Notes: generated from the sequence alone by a model not told the origin. Positions 1-5,518 are shown, counted from the stretch's first letter. The stretch: 36,251 bases of DNA from a virus (IMGVR_UViG_3300009705_000049:1-36251); one strand, 5' to 3'. Made by a program: numbers and translations.

Positions 1-69
1 ACCTTGACATTCAATAATAACGCCAACGCCATCCCAACTAACTTGCTTCACCAGATCACCGACTTGCAC
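1..69 (-). CDS. GDLV-family small protein, partial at window edge
   Basis: Only the first 23 codons are present; the gene runs off the left edge. A GTG start at 69 is chosen because AGAGGT lies five bases upstream and the reading opens V-Q-V-G-D-L-V, the N-terminal signature shared with at least thirteen other small genes in this window. It overlaps the end of the gene at 56-256 by 14 nt, the same junction seen at 502-515, 3562-3575 and 3755-3768. The following residues V-G-V-I-I resemble a second conserved strand in the paralogs. The function is unknown; an SH3/KOW-like small beta-barrel is inferred from the pattern only. Confidence 0.7.
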   Translation of the reverse strand, partial: MQVGDLVKQVSWDGVGVIIECQG

Positions 70-256
70 TGAGCACCTCTGGATCATTTTCGATTTGCCT
101 GCCAAGTTCGATGTGCCTGCCATCAACGAGTACCTTCCAGTCGTATTCCAAGCTGTCGTTTCTCGGCAACTTTGCAATCAAGAGGGCAACGCCTGTTGGC
201 AGTTCCCAATGATTGCGGCATCCTCTGGGTAGCTTTATCATATCACCGACTTTCAT
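56..256 (-). CDS. GDLV-family small protein (66 aa)
   Basis: The start at 256 is preferred over the longer reading to 439 because AAGGAG sits a few bases upstream and a TATAAT promoter lies at 281-309. The protein opens M-K-V-G-D-M-I-K, then has a G-V-A-L-L-I-A-K strand and a W-K-V-L-V-D-G strand, ending V-L-S-A-S-R. This order (GD motif, hydrophobic strand, W/V strand with G, C-terminal V-V/I-x-E-like tail) recurs in the paralogs and fits a small SH3/KOW-like barrel, which is inference. It is first in its operon and its last 14 nt contain the start of the next paralog. No function can be assigned. Confidence 0.8.
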   Translation of the reverse strand: MKVGDMIKLPRGCRNHWELPTGVALLIAKLPRNDSLEYDWKVLVDGRHIELGRQIENDPEVLSASR

Positions 257-280
257 ATATCTCCTTACTTGATATACTAT

Positions 281-336
281 ATTATACCACAAGGGGAGTG
301 TAATTGCAACAGGTTTCTTTGTCAAGGGATTGTCAA
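281..336 (-). promoter_or_regulatory. Compound TTGACA-box promoter for the 56-256 operon
   Basis: Reading the minus strand: box 1 TTGACA (331-336), 5 nt, box 2 TTGACA (320-325), 10 nt, -35 TTGCAA (304-309), 17 nt, -10 TATAAT (281-286). The -35/-10 pair is a near-consensus sigma-70 promoter. The two extra boxes recur upstream of five other promoters in the window. Box 1 contains the TGA stop of the gene at 333-515, so termination of that gene and the regulatory box share bases. Confidence 0.8.
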
Positions 337-515
337 GAAGGGTTGACAACTGTAAGTCGGCGTTTGATGCGGATAGTTTCACTATCAATAAGGATATCCC
401 AGCTACGATCATATCGCCAATCACCATCGGGGTTGCCATCTGGAACGGCGCGCCGGTGTTCTTTAACGATGAGCGCGACAGTGCCGCGCCACTTTACCAG
501 ATCACCGACTTTCAC
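333..515 (-). CDS. GDLV-family small protein (60 aa)
   Basis: It starts with GTG at 515, giving K-V-G-D-L-V-K-W after the initiator, followed by the strand V-A-L-I-V-K and a W-D-I-L-I-D-S strand, and ends L-T-V-V-N-P-S. The start lies inside the last codons of the upstream paralog (overlap 502-515, 14 nt), so translation is probably coupled; a weak GGTGG precedes it. The TGA stop falls within the first TTGACA box of the next promoter. It is the last gene of the operon that begins at 1221. Function is unknown; a small SH3-like barrel is inferred. Confidence 0.75.
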   Translation of the reverse strand: MKVGDLVKWRGTVALIVKEHRRAVPDGNPDGDWRYDRSWDILIDSETIRIKRRLTVVNPS

Positions 516-690
516 TTACCACCACCAAATGTTTATAATGTAAATACTTTATTTCTCCACCGAAAGCGACACCATAAAGTGATTTAGCGGTCTTATTGAC
601 CTCGACAACGATTTTGGGCATATGCCAAAAACCTTCTCTCGAAATTACTAGATCACCAATTCGTGGGCGCGGATAATTATTGATTTTCAT
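502..690 (-). CDS. GDLV-family small protein (62 aa)
   Basis: The start at 690 (M-K-I-N-N-Y) is chosen over the longer reading to 780 because it places R-I-G-D-L-V near the N-terminus as in the paralogs and gives a short overlap (677-690) with the SWIM gene upstream. After the GD motif come K-I-V-V-E-V-N-K and Y-G-V-A-F-G-G-E strands, and the C-terminus is H-L-V-V-V-S-E-S-R. The S-E-S-R codons also encode the GTG start and first residues of the next paralog in another frame. Function is not known. Confidence 0.72.
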   Translation of the reverse strand: MKINNYPRPRIGDLVISREGFWHMPKIVVEVNKTAKSLYGVAFGGEIKYLHYKHLVVVSESR

Positions 691-988
691 TTTTAATCTC
701 TGTGATATGCCGACACTTACGCCGAAAACCGAAACCGGGACAAGAGCAGGAATAAGAACCCTTAGAGAGTTTAACAGCATAAATATTTCCTTTGCTACCC
801 GTTACACTCCAAGAGTTTTCGCCGGCAACAGGGGCTGCCTCACGGCGCGTATATACCATATACTCTGATAACCCATCGAGAGTAATATCAGCCGGCACCT
901 CAACCCATATGGATCCAGCGATCCCGTAACGGATCCCAGTGTGGCTCGTAAAAAGTGCTGGCTCCATGTCAACTTCGATCGGATTCAT
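677..988 (-). CDS. SWIM zinc-finger small protein (103 aa)
   Basis: The C-terminal part holds a SWIM zinc-binding motif: C81 and C83 in S-C-S-C-P-G-F, then C92 and H94 in K-C-R-H, the CxC-xn-CxH pattern. SWIM domains are known to bind DNA or proteins in helicases, transposases and phage accessory proteins. The start at 988 (M-N-P-I-E-V) overlaps the TGA of the preceding 32-aa gene in an ATGA arrangement, which is why it is preferred to the longer reading to 1042. The N-terminal 70 residues match nothing I recognise. It lies in the operon of two tiny membrane proteins and GDLV paralogs. Its target is unknown. Confidence 0.78.
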   Translation of the reverse strand: MNPIEVDMEPALFTSHTGIRYGIAGSIWVEVPADITLDGLSEYMVYTRREAAPVAGENSWSVTGSKGNIYAVKLSKGSYSCSCPGFGFRRKCRHITEIKNENQ

Positions 989-1083
989 ATAAGAAGAACT
1001 CCGAGCGCAAAAAGAACGCAAGCCATGGCTGCACACAGGCACCCATGAACCACAAGCCCCATCACATCTTTATCGACTTTCAT
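985..1083 (-). CDS. Tiny membrane protein (32 aa)
   Basis: This short ORF begins M-K-V-D-K-D-V-M and is then almost entirely hydrophobic (G-L-V-V-H-G-C-L-C-A-A-M-A-C-V-L-F-A-L-G-V-L-L-I), which would make one transmembrane helix with a charged N-terminal tail. AAAGGAGG with ideal spacing precedes the ATG, and its stop overlaps the next ATG, so it looks translated. Two or three cysteines lie in the helix. Small single-helix proteins are common in phage early regions and often act on host membranes, but nothing specific can be said here. Confidence 0.6.
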   Translation of the reverse strand: MKVDKDVMGLVVHGCLCAAMACVLFALGVLLI

Positions 1084-1104
1084 TTACTACCTCCTTTCTG
1101 CTAT

Positions 1105-1221
1105 TTAGCAAGTGAAAAAGTGAATAGCGAAAAACAATAGCGTACCCCAGCACACGGCATCCGCCGCGATTAAAGCCATCGCTAACCTGTTCTGTCCAAT
1201 CTTCATAGCTGTTCTGCCCAT
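1105..1221 (-). CDS. Tiny membrane protein (38 aa)
   Basis: A 38-residue ORF starts M-G-R-T-A-M-K-I-G and continues into a helix of about 22 residues containing A-L-I-A-A-D-A-V-C-W-G-T-L-L-F-F-A-I, ending H-F-F-T-C. The basic N-terminus suggests an N-in single-pass protein. GAAAGGAG precedes the ATG by six bases, and the promoter at 1245-1273 lies just upstream, so it is the first gene of the operon running to 333. It is followed 21 nt later by another tiny membrane protein, and the two may work as a pair. No homolog is recognised. Confidence 0.6.
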   Translation of the reverse strand: MGRTAMKIGQNRLAMALIAADAVCWGTLLFFAIHFFTC

Positions 1222-1244
1222 AAAACTCTCCTTTCTATATATAT

Positions 1245-1299
1245 AATATATCATTGATCTCACCATAAGTCAAGCACTCTCTTGTAAAGAAGATGTCAA
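1245..1299 (-). promoter_or_regulatory. Compound TTGACA-box promoter for the 1221-333 operon
   Basis: Minus strand order: box 1 TTGACA (1294-1299), 5 nt, box 2 TTTACA (1283-1288), 9 nt, -35 TTGACT (1268-1273), 17 nt, -10 TATATT (1245-1250). Both extra boxes lie inside the 3' end of the upstream coding sequence, and the TGA stop of that gene (1270-1272) is inside the -35 box. Confidence 0.8.
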
Positions 1300-1473
1300 G
1301 TGAGCCACATCATAGTTTTCCTCGTCGATTACGCACATGTCACCCTCACACCAAACCACCCACATTTCAGGATGCGATTCCGGGTGAAATTGGTATAAAA
1401 CAATCGCAGGATTCGACCAATCGTCATGACCAGAGTATTCTGGCTTAAAAGAAATAAGATCACCTTTATTCAT
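1270..1473 (-). CDS. GDLV-family small protein (67 aa)
   Basis: It opens M-N-K-G-D-L-I-S-F, then P-A-I-V-L-Y-Q-F and M-W-V-V-W-C-E-G-D strands, matching the layout of the paralogs. The ATG overlaps the TGA of the mini-Smr gene (ATGA), so coupling is likely. The C-terminus, L-T-S-S-L-Q-E-S-A, is encoded by DNA that also carries the two upstream boxes and -35 of the next promoter, so it lacks the usual V-V-x-E tail. It is the last gene of the operon that starts at 3027. Function unknown. Confidence 0.78.
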   Translation of the reverse strand: MNKGDLISFKPEYSGHDDWSNPAIVLYQFHPESHPEMWVVWCEGDMCVIDEENYDVAHLTSSLQESA

Positions 1474-1676
1474 TCTACCACCACTCGGCCGGGGTTGTCG
1501 ATTGTGTCGCGCGTTGACAGGCCAAAAGGTTTAACTGCTATGTCCACCAGTCTTTTCATGTCGATAGATTTACCCGTGATGACAACGAACGGGGTGTCAT
1601 GGTCGAGGCAAGCACTTTGAATAATGTTTTCCACGCTGCTGTGCCTGACTCCATGCAAATCAATGATTACGTTCAC
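1470..1676 (-). CDS. Mini-Smr-like protein (68 aa)
   Basis: The protein reads V-I-I-D-L-H-G-V-R-H near the N-terminus, then V-V-I-T-G-K-S in the middle and G-R-V-V-V-E at the end. D-L-H-G-x and (I/V)-T-G-K are hallmarks of Smr domains, found in MutS2 and stand-alone nucleases; phages carry short versions of about 70-90 residues. The family can nick or bind nucleic acid, but the activity of this short version is not established. It starts with GTG at 1676 inside the V-I-S-E codons of the upstream GDLV paralog (17-nt overlap), the same junction register as the GDLV chain, although it is not a GDLV protein. Confidence 0.68.
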   Translation of the reverse strand: MNVIIDLHGVRHSSVENIIQSACLDHDTPFVVITGKSIDMKRLVDIAVKPFGLSTRDTIDNPGRVVVE

Positions 1677-1860
1677 TAATCACCACCAAGGTATGTGTAC
1701 CCACCCAAGCTATATCGCCATCATTAAATAAAACTTCTGCTGACTTTGTTTTGCGTCCTGTCCTAGAAAGTTTAACGACGATCCCACACTCCTGACCGTC
1801 GAGCGCACAATCCTGACCGAATTGTACCAAATCACCAATTTTAATATCGCTTAGAATCAT
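1660..1860 (-). CDS. GDLV-family small protein (66 aa)
   Basis: It begins M-I-L-S-D-I-K-I-G-D-L-V-Q-F, continues E-C-G-I-V-V-K-L-S and A-E-V-L-F-N-D-G-D strands and ends T-L-V-V-I-S-E-R-N-H. AAAGGAG lies about eight bases before the ATG, inside the upstream gene, which it overlaps by 20 nt. The G-I-V-V-K and V-L-F-x-D-G elements line up well with the other paralogs and support an SH3/KOW-like barrel, an inference from pattern. The S-E codons supply the GTG start of the mini-Smr gene. Confidence 0.78.
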   Translation of the reverse strand: MILSDIKIGDLVQFGQDCALDGQECGIVVKLSRTGRKTKSAEVLFNDGDIAWVGTHTLVVISERNH

Positions 1861-2146
1861 AGTCGCACTCCTTTATCTCTACAAATGTTGGGGTACCTTC
1901 ACCACACCATGCGCCGGCTGTATTATAATTAAACCATTCTGCTGCTTCTATTTCCGTACAATCCATCCACTCTTGGATAACATTGATACATAAATCAATG
2001 TTATAAGCAGCAACATTCATTGAATCAACTCTTGTCCAGTGATCCGTCGGCGCTGCAATCACTCCCACAAGGGCTTTGTCAAAATACTTTCGAGGTTCCA
2101 AATAAAGCGCCTCTGGGTGTATCTCTGATATTGGTTGTAATCTCAT
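1841..2146 (-). CDS. Conserved phage hypothetical protein (101 aa)
   Basis: The sequence contains A-L-V-G-V-I-A, then a segment with C-I-N-V-I-Q-E-W and T-E-I-E-A-A-E-W-F-N-Y-N-T, and the closing block G-A-W-C-G-E-G-T-P-T-F. This pattern (A-x-x-G near the start, ...EEA.E.feyN..GAW.GE.TP.f at the end) is familiar from a widespread short protein of bacteria and phages that has no assigned function. AAGGAG precedes the ATG, which overlaps the TGA of the upstream GDLV gene. It sits between two GDLV paralogs in the 3027-1270 operon. Confidence 0.75.
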   Translation of the reverse strand: MRLQPISEIHPEALYLEPRKYFDKALVGVIAAPTDHWTRVDSMNVAAYNIDLCINVIQEWMDCTEIEAAEWFNYNTAGAWCGEGTPTFVEIKECDYDSKRY

Positions 2147-2367
2147 TTATTCTCTCCTTCTTTGTTATCTTCATAAACATGCTCTAAAAACATTTCGTGA
2201 AACTTTAAGTACTCGGTCGTACCTAGGAAAACGACGGTATATGCCTCGGTCCGGTTTCCAGCACCCATGGTGCGCGCGACGATCATGCCGACCCGATGAT
2301 CGGGGATCTTGGGGTCATGGGTTCCATCGCGGATCTTCACCAGATCGCCGGGTTTAAAAGTCGTCAT
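2143..2367 (-). CDS. GDLV-family small protein (74 aa)
   Basis: With the start at 2367 the protein opens M-T-T-F-K-P-G-D-L-V-K-I, and then shows V-G-M-I-V-A-R and Y-T-V-V-F-L-G-T strands before a charged tail. An alternative ATG at 2394 would add nine residues and overlap the upstream gene by 23 nt; neither site has a strong Shine-Dalgarno, and 2367 is preferred only because paralogs keep the GD motif close to the N-terminus. The TGA overlaps the next ATG. Function unknown. Confidence 0.7.
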   Translation of the reverse strand: MTTFKPGDLVKIRDGTHDPKIPDHRVGMIVARTMGAGNRTEAYTVVFLGTTEYLKFHEMFLEHVYEDNKEGENK

Positions 2368-2371
2368 TGTC

Positions 2372-2722
2372 TTAGGTGTCTTCTGCATCGTCATCTATCT
2401 CATTCGGTAAGTCCTCCGATAATGGGTCATACTCCCATGATTTTTCATAATAGCCATCGGTATTATAACCAGCTTCGTGATAGTAAGTGGTATAATCGCT
2501 GAAATGTGGTTCCTCGTCAGAACTATAACTGATCATTGAACCTGTAAGTGTATCCCCCATGCTAACCAAAATCCTTGATAAAACTTCCTGCATATAATCT
2601 ATCTCGGCTTGCGCTTCTGCCTGCTTTGCTTCCGCTTCGATTGCAGCTTCTTCGGCTGCCTTTGCCTCTTTTTCTTCTTCGCGCTGCTTTCGGAAAGCAT
2701 TTAAGTCAACAATATCTCCCAT
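2372..2722 (-). CDS. Coiled-coil and acidic small protein (116 aa)
   Basis: The N-terminus reads I-V-D-L-N-A-F-R-K-Q-R-E-E-E, followed by about 40 residues rich in E, A, K and Q that should form a continuous helix or coiled coil. The C-terminal half is rich in Y, S, D and E (P-H-F-S-D-Y-T-T-Y-Y near the middle, an acidic D-D-D tail) and is probably disordered. N-terminal I-V-D-L-N-x-x-R-K-x-R-E-E-E openings are common in phage orphans of unknown role. Its ATG shares one base with the TAA of the upstream gene, indicating coupling. Confidence 0.72.
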   Translation of the reverse strand: MGDIVDLNAFRKQREEEKEAKAAEEAAIEAEAKQAEAQAEIDYMQEVLSRILVSMGDTLTGSMISYSSDEEPHFSDYTTYYHEAGYNTDGYYEKSWEYDPLSEDLPNEIDDDAEDT

Positions 2723-3027
2723 TAGAAAGGAAGCTCATCGTAAGAAAGTGGCGAAGACGCCCACACAAGCGGGTGCATAACCATATCGGCGGCGCGCTTT
2801 GCAATCGAAACATGCTGAGAAGTGGTCATGGAATGGAACCCGCCGGTTGCCGCCATGAAATTAGCGAGGACACAGACGCCCGCATTCGTGCGCGCGCCAA
2901 TCTTCAAGCGATAGGAGAACAGTTCTCCATCAATTGTCATGAACGTGCTCTTGTGGTTGCGCGCATTTTTTCCTTCCTTCCACGCACGAACAACATTTAG
3001 ATTATCAGTTACCGCTATTCTCGACAT
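2722..3027 (-). CDS. Conserved phage hypothetical protein (101 aa)
   Basis: The start at 3027 (M-S-R-I-A-V-T-D) has AAAGGAG seven bases upstream and lies just below a promoter, so it is preferred to the longer reading to 3132. The middle contains F-M-T-I-D-G-E-L-F-S-Y-R-L-K-I-G and the block S-M-T-T-S-Q-H-V. Short phage proteins with a G-x-L-x-S-Y-x-x-x-I-G segment followed by S-x-T-T-S-x-H-V are frequent and uncharacterised. It is the first gene of a seven-gene operon that includes three GDLV paralogs and a mini-Smr protein. Confidence 0.75.
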   Translation of the reverse strand: MSRIAVTDNLNVVRAWKEGKNARNHKSTFMTIDGELFSYRLKIGARTNAGVCVLANFMAATGGFHSMTTSQHVSIAKRAADMVMHPLVWASSPLSYDELPF

Positions 3028-3055
3028 GCAAATCTCCTTTTGCTTTACTTTACTA

Positions 3056-3110
3056 AGTATACGACATTTGCGAAAAAAAGTCAATGTATTTCTTGTCAGG
3101 GAAATGTCAA
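3056..3110 (-). promoter_or_regulatory. Compound TTGACA-box promoter for the 3027-1270 operon
   Basis: Minus strand order: box 1 TTGACA (3105-3110), 5 nt, box 2 CTGACA (3094-3099), 9 nt, -35 TTGACT (3079-3084), 17 nt, -10 TATACT (3056-3061). The TGA stop of the gene at 3107-3376 is inside box 1. Confidence 0.82.
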
Positions 3111-3376
3111 ATCCCGGGATAGTCTGGATCATTGTTAAACAAATCTTCGGCGTAGTCCTTTGTGAACCTCAAGCCGGCCGGGTCAACGCCATCATTGTGT
3201 GCGGCGATCGCTTTTTTTGCAAATATACGTAGCATCTTGATATGTTTAATCTTTCCGTAAGAAAGTTGTGGTCCGTAGGGCATACCGGCATATTTGCGAT
3301 AAAAATGACCAGCGATTTTGAAAGTATCGCGGATGCCATCAATATCGTCGGTGTCTATTACTAATGTTAACTTCAT
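3107..3376 (-). CDS. Hypothetical protein (89 aa)
   Basis: The protein begins M-K-L-T-L-V-I-D-T-D-D-I-D-G-I-R-D-T-F and continues with a basic, helical middle (K-I-K-H-I-K-M-L-R-I-F-A-K-K-A). No family is recognised. It starts inside the V-V-N-E codons of the upstream GDLV paralog (38-nt overlap), at the same position relative to that tail at which the other paralogs place the next start. Its stop lies in the first box of the next promoter. It is the last gene of the 3967-3107 operon. Confidence 0.7.
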   Translation of the reverse strand: MKLTLVIDTDDIDGIRDTFKIAGHFYRKYAGMPYGPQLSYGKIKHIKMLRIFAKKAIAAHNDGVDPAGLRFTKDYAEDLFNNDPDYPGI

Positions 3377-3575
3377 TTACAACCTCTATTTGATCTCTAG
3401 CTGGCGCCAATATATGTTCCTTTCCACGTTCGATGCACCACATCCTCCAAACGCAAAACTCACCCATGTCGGGTGTCTCAAATATAATCCCGTGATATGG
3501 TTCTGTCCATACAACCTCACGAAGATCATCAACGCCATCGGCGTAACGAACCCTGATCAGGTCACCGACCTTCAT
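3339..3575 (-). CDS. GDLV-family small protein (78 aa)
   Basis: It opens M-K-V-G-D-L-I-R-V-R-Y-A-D-G, has H-G-I-I-F-E-T and E-F-C-V-W-R-M-W strands, and a C-terminal I-E-V-V-N-E-V-N that reads on for eight more residues past the usual end. The start overlaps the V-H-E-G-R end of the previous paralog by 14 nt. The extension after V-V-N-E suggests that the usual TGA was lost when a non-paralogous gene was joined downstream. Function unknown; an SH3-like barrel is inferred. Confidence 0.77.
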   Translation of the reverse strand: MKVGDLIRVRYADGVDDLREVVWTEPYHGIIFETPDMGEFCVWRMWCIERGKEHILAPARDQIEVVNEVNISNRHRRY

Positions 3576-3768
3576 GCACTACCTTCATATCTGCTTGCGG
3601 GATCCCGCGATTATCACCCTTAAAAAGAATGCGAGCAAACGGCTCGTAGGGGATTGCTCCCCAATTTATTTTCTTGCCCATATCATCGGTTCGCCAGCAC
3701 TTGCTATCGTAAACTTCCGTTACCAAACAAATGCTATCGTTCCACATTACTAAATCACCCGCCTTCAT
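3562..3768 (-). CDS. GDLV-family small protein (68 aa)
   Basis: It opens M-K-A-G-D-L-V-M-W, then I-C-L-V-T-E-V-Y and F-A-R-I-L-F-K-G-D strands, ending M-K-V-V-H-E-G-R. The ATG is encoded within the I-N-E-G-G end of the preceding paralog (14-nt overlap), and its own end encodes the start of the following paralog by the same arrangement. It is the middle of three chained paralogs. Lengths and element spacing agree with the family; no catalytic motif is seen. Confidence 0.78.
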   Translation of the reverse strand: MKAGDLVMWNDSICLVTEVYDSKCWRTDDMGKKINWGAIPYEPFARILFKGDNRGIPQADMKVVHEGR

Positions 3769-3967
3769 TTATAACCTCCAGCCATTTTTGCGGTTCCCAA
3801 CATGTTTCTTCATCTTGAATCCAGTAAACTTTAACGCGACCTATTCGCCGATCATGGTACCGATCATCCTTTGTCTTCAAAACAATGGCGATAGGCGTAG
3901 GTTCACCTTCCCTTAGCTTTTGTCCCGGCATTATTACCATATCGCCAACTTTAATCTTCTCAGACAT
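3755..3967 (-). CDS. GDLV-family small protein (70 aa)
   Basis: It opens M-S-E-K-I-K-V-G-D-M-V-I-M, then I-A-I-V-L-K-T and R-V-K-V-Y-W-I-Q-D strands, and ends W-L-E-V-I-N-E-G-G. AAGGAGAGG precedes the ATG, and the compound promoter at 3987-4041 is 20 nt upstream, so it leads the four-gene operon to 3107. It begins the best preserved chain of paralogs in the window. Function is unknown. Confidence 0.8.
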   Translation of the reverse strand: MSEKIKVGDMVIMPGQKLREGEPTPIAIVLKTKDDRYHDRRIGRVKVYWIQDEETCWEPQKWLEVINEGG

Positions 3968-3986
3968 AACCTCTCCTTACTCTTAT

Positions 3987-4041
3987 AATATATCATGCAC
4001 TGCGGCTGTTGTCAATGTTTATTGTGTCAAGGAATTGTAAA
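3987..4041 (-). promoter_or_regulatory. Compound TTGACA-box promoter for the 3967-3107 operon
   Basis: Minus strand order: box 1 TTTACA (4036-4041), 5 nt, box 2 TTGACA (4025-4030), 9 nt, -35 TTGACA (4010-4015), 17 nt, -10 TATATT (3987-3992). Here the element lies fully between genes; the upstream gene ends at 4085. Confidence 0.82.
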
Positions 4042-4084
4042 AGGAAAATCTGGGCGGAAAAAAATCGCGCGGCGGGGCTGGTAT

Positions 4085-4270
4085 CTATGCTCTCGCTAGT
4101 CCGTTCTTAAAATACCACCGGGGTTCCCCGGCGTGGTTCCACTTCACTATGTATCTAGGATCCCCGTGTGTGTATTCAACAGACAGTATAAGTCCAAGTT
4201 TGCCCTTCCAATAATCTCGTGGACTTTTGCGCCGAACTAGATCACCTGCCTTAAACTTAGAATATACCAT
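4085..4270 (-). CDS. GDLV-family small protein (61 aa)
   Basis: It opens M-V-Y-S-K-F-K-A-G-D-L-V-R-R-K, then L-G-L-I-L-S-V-E and Y-I-V-K-W-N-H-A-G strands, followed by R-W-Y-F and a short end without the V-V-x-E tail. The strand pattern is the clearest KOW/SH3-like one of the set (G-L-I-L, I-V-K-W, then W-Y). It starts one base after the stop of the upstream gene and is the last gene of the long tRNA-containing operon. Function unknown. Confidence 0.78.
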   Translation of the reverse strand: MVYSKFKAGDLVRRKSPRDYWKGKLGLILSVEYTHGDPRYIVKWNHAGEPRWYFKNGLARA

Positions 4271-4271
4271 T

Positions 4272-4574
4272 TTATCTACTACTCGCTTTTAATGGGGCTA
4301 CGCCCGGCGGAACCTCTCCCGCAACCATGCCACCATGCTTGGCGATCACCATTGTAACTACTTGAGTGGGTACCCAACCATAAATAGTCCCTGTTAGATT
4401 ATCTGGATCTTCTGACCATTCAGAGAGCAAGGGTTCCTCCCGATTTGGGAAACCTACTTCTACTTCTGTGTACTTTTCTGCGTTATTGATTCGTGGAGTA
4501 CAGTAAGATGATTCAGAAGCCTGAACACTCATCATAAACCCATCGACGCACTCGACCATTTCATATTGATTCAT
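4272..4574 (-). CDS. Conserved phage hypothetical protein (100 aa)
   Basis: The sequence starts M-N-Q-Y-E-M-V-E-C-V-D-G-F-M-M-S-V-Q-A-S and contains Y-C-T-P-R, E-V-G-F-P, G-T-I-Y-G-W-V-P and a final H-G-G-M-V-A-G-E-V-P-P-G-V. This series of short blocks is familiar from an uncharacterised phage protein of about 100 residues. It starts one base from the stop of the 4575-4799 gene. Nothing in it suggests a catalytic site. Confidence 0.75.
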   Translation of the reverse strand: MNQYEMVECVDGFMMSVQASESSYCTPRINNAEKYTEVEVGFPNREEPLLSEWSEDPDNLTGTIYGWVPTQVVTMVIAKHGGMVAGEVPPGVAPLKASSR

Positions 4575-4799
4575 TTATATATCTCCGTCTAAGATACTCT
4601 GAATGGTATCTGAAAGTTCTACAACGCTCATCGCTTTCTCTGACAGTTCATTTAGAATCTGCTGAATATCATACAGCTTTTTTTGCGGTGAAATAACTTG
4701 TATTCTAGGGTTTTTTGTTTGCTTCTTCATTTCTTCTGCTTCGCTTTTTTTAAGGCTACTCCATTTGGAAGTATAGCCGCCGTAATCGTGGTAAGACAT
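4575..4799 (-). CDS. Hypothetical helical protein (74 aa)
   Basis: A small protein beginning M-S-Y-H-D-Y-G-G-Y and then basic (K-K-S-E-A-E-E-M-K-K-Q), with a C-terminal helix of about 30 residues (Y-D-I-Q-Q-I-L-N-E-L-S-E-K-A). I recognise no family. It lies 30 nt below tRNA-Asn and is probably released from the same precursor by tRNA processing. An AGAGAGA stretch precedes the ATG. Confidence 0.65.
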   Translation of the reverse strand: MSYHDYGGYTSKWSSLKKSEAEEMKKQTKNPRIQVISPQKKLYDIQQILNELSEKAMSVVELSDTIQSILDGDI

Positions 4800-4829
4800 T
4801 TTGTTCTCTCTCTATTGTAAGTTGTTAAA

Positions 4830-4906
4830 TGGCTCCCGTTGAAAGACTTGAACTTTCGACCCTCTGATTAACAGTCAGATGCTCTAACCAACTGAGCTAA
4901 ACGGGA
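4830..4906 (-). tRNA. tRNA-Asn (GUU)
   Basis: A full cloverleaf can be folded: acceptor TCCCGTT with AACGGGA, D-arm TAGCTCAGTTGGTTAGA, anticodon loop C-T-GTT-A-A, T-loop TTCAAGT, and an encoded CCA end at 4830-4832. It shares a transcript with four other tRNAs and with mRNA genes; only 7 nt separate it from tRNA-Arg. Confidence 0.95.
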
Positions 4907-4913
4907 ATGTAGA

Positions 4914-4990
4914 TGGTACACCCTGTTGGATTCGAACCAACGACCCTCGGCTTAGAAGGCCGATGCTCTATCCAGCTGAGCTAAGGGTGT
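4914..4990 (-). tRNA. tRNA-Arg (UCU)
   Basis: Acceptor ACACCCT pairs with AGGGTGT, the anticodon loop is C-T-TCT-A-A, the T-loop is TTCGAAT and CCA is encoded at 4914-4916. UCU reads AGA/AGG, codons often served by phage-borne tRNAs. Confidence 0.95.
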
Positions 4991-4995
4991 ATAGC

Positions 4996-5241
4996 TCATG
5001 CTATCTCAAAGAGATCGTGATTCTGCATGAGTGTCCTATTCCCGCGAGCGGCGTTATCTTCGACGAAGTCTTCGTAAAAATAAACTGGATGGTCACCAGA
5101 CACAAGGGCAATCAAACATTCACCGGCACTGGCAGCCAAACGCATAGCAGTGAGCCATGCATCTTTCCTATCCATCACGCCAGTATATCGAGTCCGGTAT
5201 AGCTGTCCCTGAGCACCTTGGTAGATTGCTGTGTAAATCAT
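4996..5241 (-). CDS. Hypothetical protein (81 aa)
   Basis: The start at 5241 (M-I-Y-T-A-I-Y-Q-G) is chosen because TGGAGA lies about eight bases upstream and it follows the stop of the 5246-5494 gene; a longer reading to 5259 would overlap that gene. The protein has a beta-like start, an A-W-L-T-A-M-R-L-A-A helix and an I-A-L-V-S-G-D strand. No family is recognised. It ends five bases before tRNA-Arg, with which it is presumably co-transcribed. Confidence 0.68.
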   Translation of the reverse strand: MIYTAIYQGAQGQLYRTRYTGVMDRKDAWLTAMRLAASAGECLIALVSGDHPVYFYEDFVEDNAARGNRTLMQNHDLFEIA

Positions 5242-5245
5242 TATA

Positions 5246-5494
5246 TTATTCTCCATCATTTGATTTTAATTCTTCCTCAATCTCTTTACATATAATAACA
5301 GGAATAGATTCTTTTGTCAACTTTAAAATGTAAAAAGTATCCCCTTCTTTGATCTCGCACGGAAACGCGGTGAGGGGTAGCACTGCGTGTCCTATTTGAT
5401 TGGTACTTGGATTCGTGTTGATTTCAACCGTTGCCAAAAAATCATCGGTGGAGTCTATCGTTCCGATTAGAACGAATGTTGTTAGTAATTTCAT
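5246..5494 (-). CDS. Hypothetical beta-rich protein (82 aa)
   Basis: An 82-residue protein starting M-K-L-L-T-T-F-V-L-I-G-T-I-D-S-T, mostly beta-forming, with I-K-E-G-D-T-F-Y-I-L-K-L-T and an acidic C-terminus. The E-G-D-x-F-Y segment loosely recalls the GD motif of the small paralogs but sits in the middle of the chain, so I do not place it in that family. AGGAGAG precedes the ATG. It lies between tRNA-Met and tRNA-Arg. Confidence 0.68.
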   Translation of the reverse strand: MKLLTTFVLIGTIDSTDDFLATVEINTNPSTNQIGHAVLPLTAFPCEIKEGDTFYILKLTKESIPVIICKEIEEELKSNDGE

Positions 5495-5518
5495 ATCTTG
5501 TATTCTCTCCTGTTAAAA

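Noticed and set aside
4021-4084. GC-rich stretch followed by a T-run on the minus strand as an intrinsic terminator
   Set aside because: The run of seven T follows GC-rich sequence, but I could not pair the GC part into a stable stem directly before it. Left uncalled.
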